Shown piece after piece: positions 5,904 to 7,089 of a stretch of DNA of 7,089 nucleotides. Below the pieces are notes generated by a model. The model made no database searches and was not told the origin of the DNA. It was given only the letters and a program-made list of their open reading frames with translations. Each line of letters starts with the position of its first letter. The stretch's first letter is position 1. The position numbers were made by a program, and so were the translations under genes. Source of the DNA: Pseudomonadota bacterium (GTDB lineage Bacteria > Pseudomonadota > Alphaproteobacteria > Rhizobiales > Methylopilaceae); assembly GCA_023389135.1 (NCBI GenBank), contig JAEWEX010000346.1, forward strand, positions 1 to 7,089, written 5' to 3'.

Positions 5904-5946
5904 CATGCGCTTCCGCCCGATCGATCTGATCGGGCGGAAGCGCATG
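5904..5946. repeat. Perfect 18-bp inverted repeat with 7-nt loop
   Basis: Arms at 5904-5921 and 5929-5946 are perfect reverse complements (CATGCGCTTCCGCCCGAT and its mate), separated by CGATCTG. The centre holds three GATC sites within 13 bp. It lies in the 170-bp gap between tRNA-Gln and the methyltransferase gene, about 50 nt past the tRNA end. No T-run flanks it on either strand. It could end the tRNA-Gln transcript or be one copy of a dispersed palindromic element; the sequence alone cannot separate these. Confidence 0.7.
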
Positions 5947-5997
5947 CGCGAAGCCGGCATTGTGTTGAGTGCTGTCGGCGGCGCAAGGCCGGCGGGA

Positions 5998-6072
5998 TGG
6001 CTGGGGCGGGAGGATTCGAACCTCCGAATGGCGGAATCAAAATCCGCTGCCTTACCACTTGGCGACGCCCCA
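5998..6072 (-). tRNA. tRNA-Gln (anticodon TTG)
   Basis: A complete 75-nt cloverleaf with encoded CCA. The acceptor stem TGGGGCG pairs with CGCCCCA, followed by discriminator G and CCA. The anticodon stem GCGGA/TCCGC encloses the loop TTTTGAT, with anticodon TTG at 6040-6038 on the minus strand. The T arm contains GGTTCGAATCC. It reads CAA codons, with CAG possible by wobble. It is divergent from tRNA-Pro and followed by the large palindrome at 5904-5946. Confidence 0.97.
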
Positions 6073-6107
6073 AGACCGGTCGCCGGCGGGCCGGCCGGCG
6101 CGTGCCG

Positions 6108-6136
6108 GAGATAGCCCAGCGACGGGCCCGCGGCAA
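6108..6136 (-). promoter_or_regulatory. Promoter of tRNA-Gln
   Basis: TTGCCG (6136-6131) and TATCTC (6113-6108) on the minus strand are separated by exactly 17 nt. The GC-rich sequence after the -10 element is typical of stringently controlled stable RNA promoters. Transcription would start near 6101, giving a leader of about 29 nt that includes a 7-bp GC stem (6081-6087 with 6094-6100). Confidence 0.55.
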
Positions 6137-6150
6137 CAGCCGCGACGGGC

Positions 6151-6179
6151 TTGCGGGGGCCGGCACCGGTCGCTATAAG
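6151..6179 (+). promoter_or_regulatory. Promoter of tRNA-Pro
   Basis: TTGCGG (6151-6156) and TATAAG (6174-6179) are separated by exactly 17 nt, followed by a GC-rich discriminator. Transcription would start near 6186, only about 12 nt before the mature tRNA 5' end. The -35 elements of the two divergent tRNA promoters are 14 bp apart. Confidence 0.65.
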
Positions 6180-6187
6180 CGGCGCCT

Positions 6188-6278
6188 CGACTGGTCGCGG
6201 AGTGTAGCGCAGCCTGGTAGCGCACCTCGTTCGGGACGAGGGGGTCGCAGGTTCAAATCCTGCCACTCCGACCAGTCG
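6188..6278 (+). other. Inverted repeat flanking tRNA-Pro (extended pre-tRNA stem)
   Basis: CGACTGGTCG at 6188-6197, immediately before the tRNA, is the exact reverse complement of CGACCAGTCG at 6269-6278. The latter covers the last acceptor bases, the discriminator, CCA and 4 nt of trailer. In the precursor, leader and trailer could extend the 7-bp acceptor stem by about 8 bp with a 2-nt bulge, sequestering the CCA end. Confidence 0.6.
6198..6274 (+). tRNA. tRNA-Pro (anticodon CGG)
   Basis: A complete 77-nt cloverleaf with encoded CCA. The acceptor stem CGGAGTG pairs with CACTCCG, followed by discriminator A and CCA. The D arm contains AGCCTGGTAGCGC. The anticodon stem CCTCG/CGAGG encloses TTCGGGA with anticodon CGG at 6232-6234, and the T arm is GCAGGTTCAAATCCTGC. 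It reads CCG, a heavily used proline codon in GC-rich genomes. It is convergent with hisS. Confidence 0.98.
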
Positions 6279-6305
6279 TAAATCAGGACATCCCTGTCGA
6301 TGCGA

Positions 6306-6327
6306 CGCGGCGCACAGAAACGCCGCG
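6306..6327. other. Hairpin downstream of tRNA-Pro
   Basis: A 7-bp stem CGCGGCG/CGCCGCG (6306-6312 and 6321-6327) with an 8-nt loop, 31 bp after tRNA-Pro. There is no T-run after it on the plus strand. It may help end the tRNA-Pro transcript or form the processing boundary; evidence is structural only. Confidence 0.3.
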
Positions 6328-6333
6328 CACAGC

Positions 6334-6373
6334 TTCGCACACAGATTGCGGCGCTACCGCCGCCGTGTGCGAA
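6334..6373 (-). terminator. Compound hairpin after hisS
   Basis: An outer 9-bp stem TTCGCACAC/GTGTGCGAA (6334-6342 and 6365-6373) encloses a 6-bp stem GCGGCG/CGCCGC (6348-6353 and 6358-6363) with a 4-nt loop. It begins 14 bp past the hisS stop and separates hisS from the convergent tRNA-Pro. The minus strand lacks a clear T-run afterwards, so termination is likely but not certain; being symmetrical it could act on both strands. Confidence 0.45.
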
Positions 6374-6387
6374 CTCAGCCGGCGGCC

Positions 6388-7089
6388 TCAGCCGCCAGAC
6401 ATCCCGGCGTGCCGCGCGAGGAAGCCGCGCACCGTCTCCACCATCTCCGCCGTCGGCACCGACACCTGCGCGGGCCTCGTCTCGGTCCATTCCGCGCGGT
6501 CGGTGATGCTCTGCGCCGCACGGGCGCCCTCGATCAGGTCCTTGACGGTGACCTCGCCCTTCTCGCGCTCGTCGCCGCCCTGGATGACCACGGCGGGCGC
6601 GCGGCGCCGGTCGGCGTACTTCATCTGCGCCTTCATGCCGGAGGAGCCCAGATAGACCTCGGCGCGGATGCCGCCCGCCCGCAGCTCCGCCGCCAGCGCC
6701 TGGTAGTCGGCCATGCGGTCGCGGTCCATGGCGAGCACCACCACGGGCCCGGCCGCGGGCGCGTCCGCTTCCCGGCCGAGCGCGGCCAGCGCCGCCTGAA
6801 GGCGCGACACGCCGATGGAGAAGCCCGTCGCCGGCGTCGGCTCGCCGCGGAAGCGCGCCACCAGTCCGTCATAGCGCCCGCCGCCGGCCACCGAGCCGAA
6901 GCGCACCGGCTGGCCGCCCTCGCCCGCGATCTCGAAGGTGAGCTCGGCCTCGTAGACCGGGCCGGTATAGTATTCGAGGCCGCGCACCACGGCGGGATCC
7001 ACCGAGACCCTGTCGGCATAGCCCGCCGCCGCGACCAGGCCCGCGATCGCGGCGAGTTCGGCGACACCCTCCTCGCCGGCCGCCGTTCC
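6388..7089 (-). CDS. hisS: Histidyl-tRNA synthetase, C-terminal part
   Basis: This class II aminoacyl-tRNA synthetase charges tRNA-His in the cytoplasm. The 233 visible residues are the C-terminal part; the N-terminus lies beyond the right edge, as the frame stays open to base 7089. The histidine-binding motif is [13 protein letters not shown] (residues 35-47 of the visible part). GGGRYDGLV (70-78) follows, motif 3 is GFSIGVSRL (89-97) with its arginine at 96, and the anticodon-binding domain runs from about 115 to the end. Standard HisRS has RGLDYYTRTVFE and GLERL at these places. The variants here are those I associate with the divergent alphaproteobacterial HisRS, known to go with tRNA-His lacking the extra G at -1. 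A GTG at 7002 lies in the middle of the conserved domain and is not the start. The gene ends 113 bp from the convergent tRNA-Pro. Confidence 0.95.
   Translation of the reverse strand, partial: GTAAGEEGVAELAAIAGLVAAAGYADRVSVDPAVVRGLEYYTGPVYEAELTFEIAGEGGQPVRFGSVAGGGRYDGLVARFRGEPTPATGFSIGVSRLQAALAALGREADAPAAGPVVVLAMDRDRMADYQALAAELRAGGIRAEVYLGSSGMKAQMKYADRRRAPAVVIQGGDEREKGEVTVKDLIEGARAAQSITDRAEWTETRPAQVSVPTAEMVETVRGFLARHAGMSGG

Noticed and set aside
5998..6274. tRNA genes as integration sites of a mobile element
   Set aside because: No integrase, transposase or repeated copy of a tRNA 3' end is visible. The inverted repeat at tRNA-Pro is a leader/trailer pairing, not a direct repeat.
5861..6506. 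Open frames over the tRNA region on both strands
   Set aside because: They run through the tRNA genes and palindromes and have no protein family character.
1..7089. CRISPR array, insertion sequence or phage genes
   Set aside because: No regularly spaced direct repeats, no transposase and no phage protein were seen on either strand.

Overview
The window looks like chromosomal DNA from a high-GC alphaproteobacterium. About two thirds of the bases are G or C, and third codon positions are strongly G/C. The clearest marker is the histidyl-tRNA synthetase, whose [12 protein letters not shown] and GFSIGVSRL motifs match the divergent alphaproteobacterial type. Every protein gene reads on the minus strand, so the layout below runs from the right edge to the left.

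Right part (7089 to about 5840): the C-terminal half of hisS enters from the edge and ends at 6388. It is followed by a strong compound hairpin. Two tRNA genes with encoded CCA are transcribed away from each other, tRNA-Pro(CGG) on plus and tRNA-Gln(TTG) on minus, from back-to-back sigma-70-like promoters. The 5' leader and 3' trailer of tRNA-Pro form a perfect inverted repeat that would pair with the CCA end. Below tRNA-Gln lies a perfect 18-bp inverted repeat with a 7-nt loop, probably a dispersed palindromic element or terminator.

Middle (5827 to 4068): a small class I SAM-dependent methyltransferase of unknown substrate, then a LysR-type regulator of the Nac/Cbl-like kind.

Left part (4067 to 1): a 374-bp regulatory region and a probable catabolic operon. 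The genes in order are a cyclase-family (KynB/isatin hydrolase-like) metal hydrolase, an amidase-signature serine amidase, the TRAP periplasmic binding protein DctP, and the small TRAP membrane subunit DctQ, cut by the left edge. The large DctM subunit presumably follows outside the window.

The regulatory region holds a perfect LysR-type T-N11-A palindrome centred about 66 bp before the predicted transcription start of the operon. It also holds a second 14-bp perfect palindrome just after that start and a roughly 280-nt leader with three GC-rich hairpins. The simplest reading is that the LysR protein senses a substrate or nitrogen status and switches on the operon. The TRAP system would import a carboxylated or amide-containing compound, and the two hydrolases would open and deamidate it in the cytoplasm. 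The substrate cannot be read from the sequence. A cyclic amide or imide opened by the cyclase-family enzyme and finished by the amidase is offered as a hypothesis.
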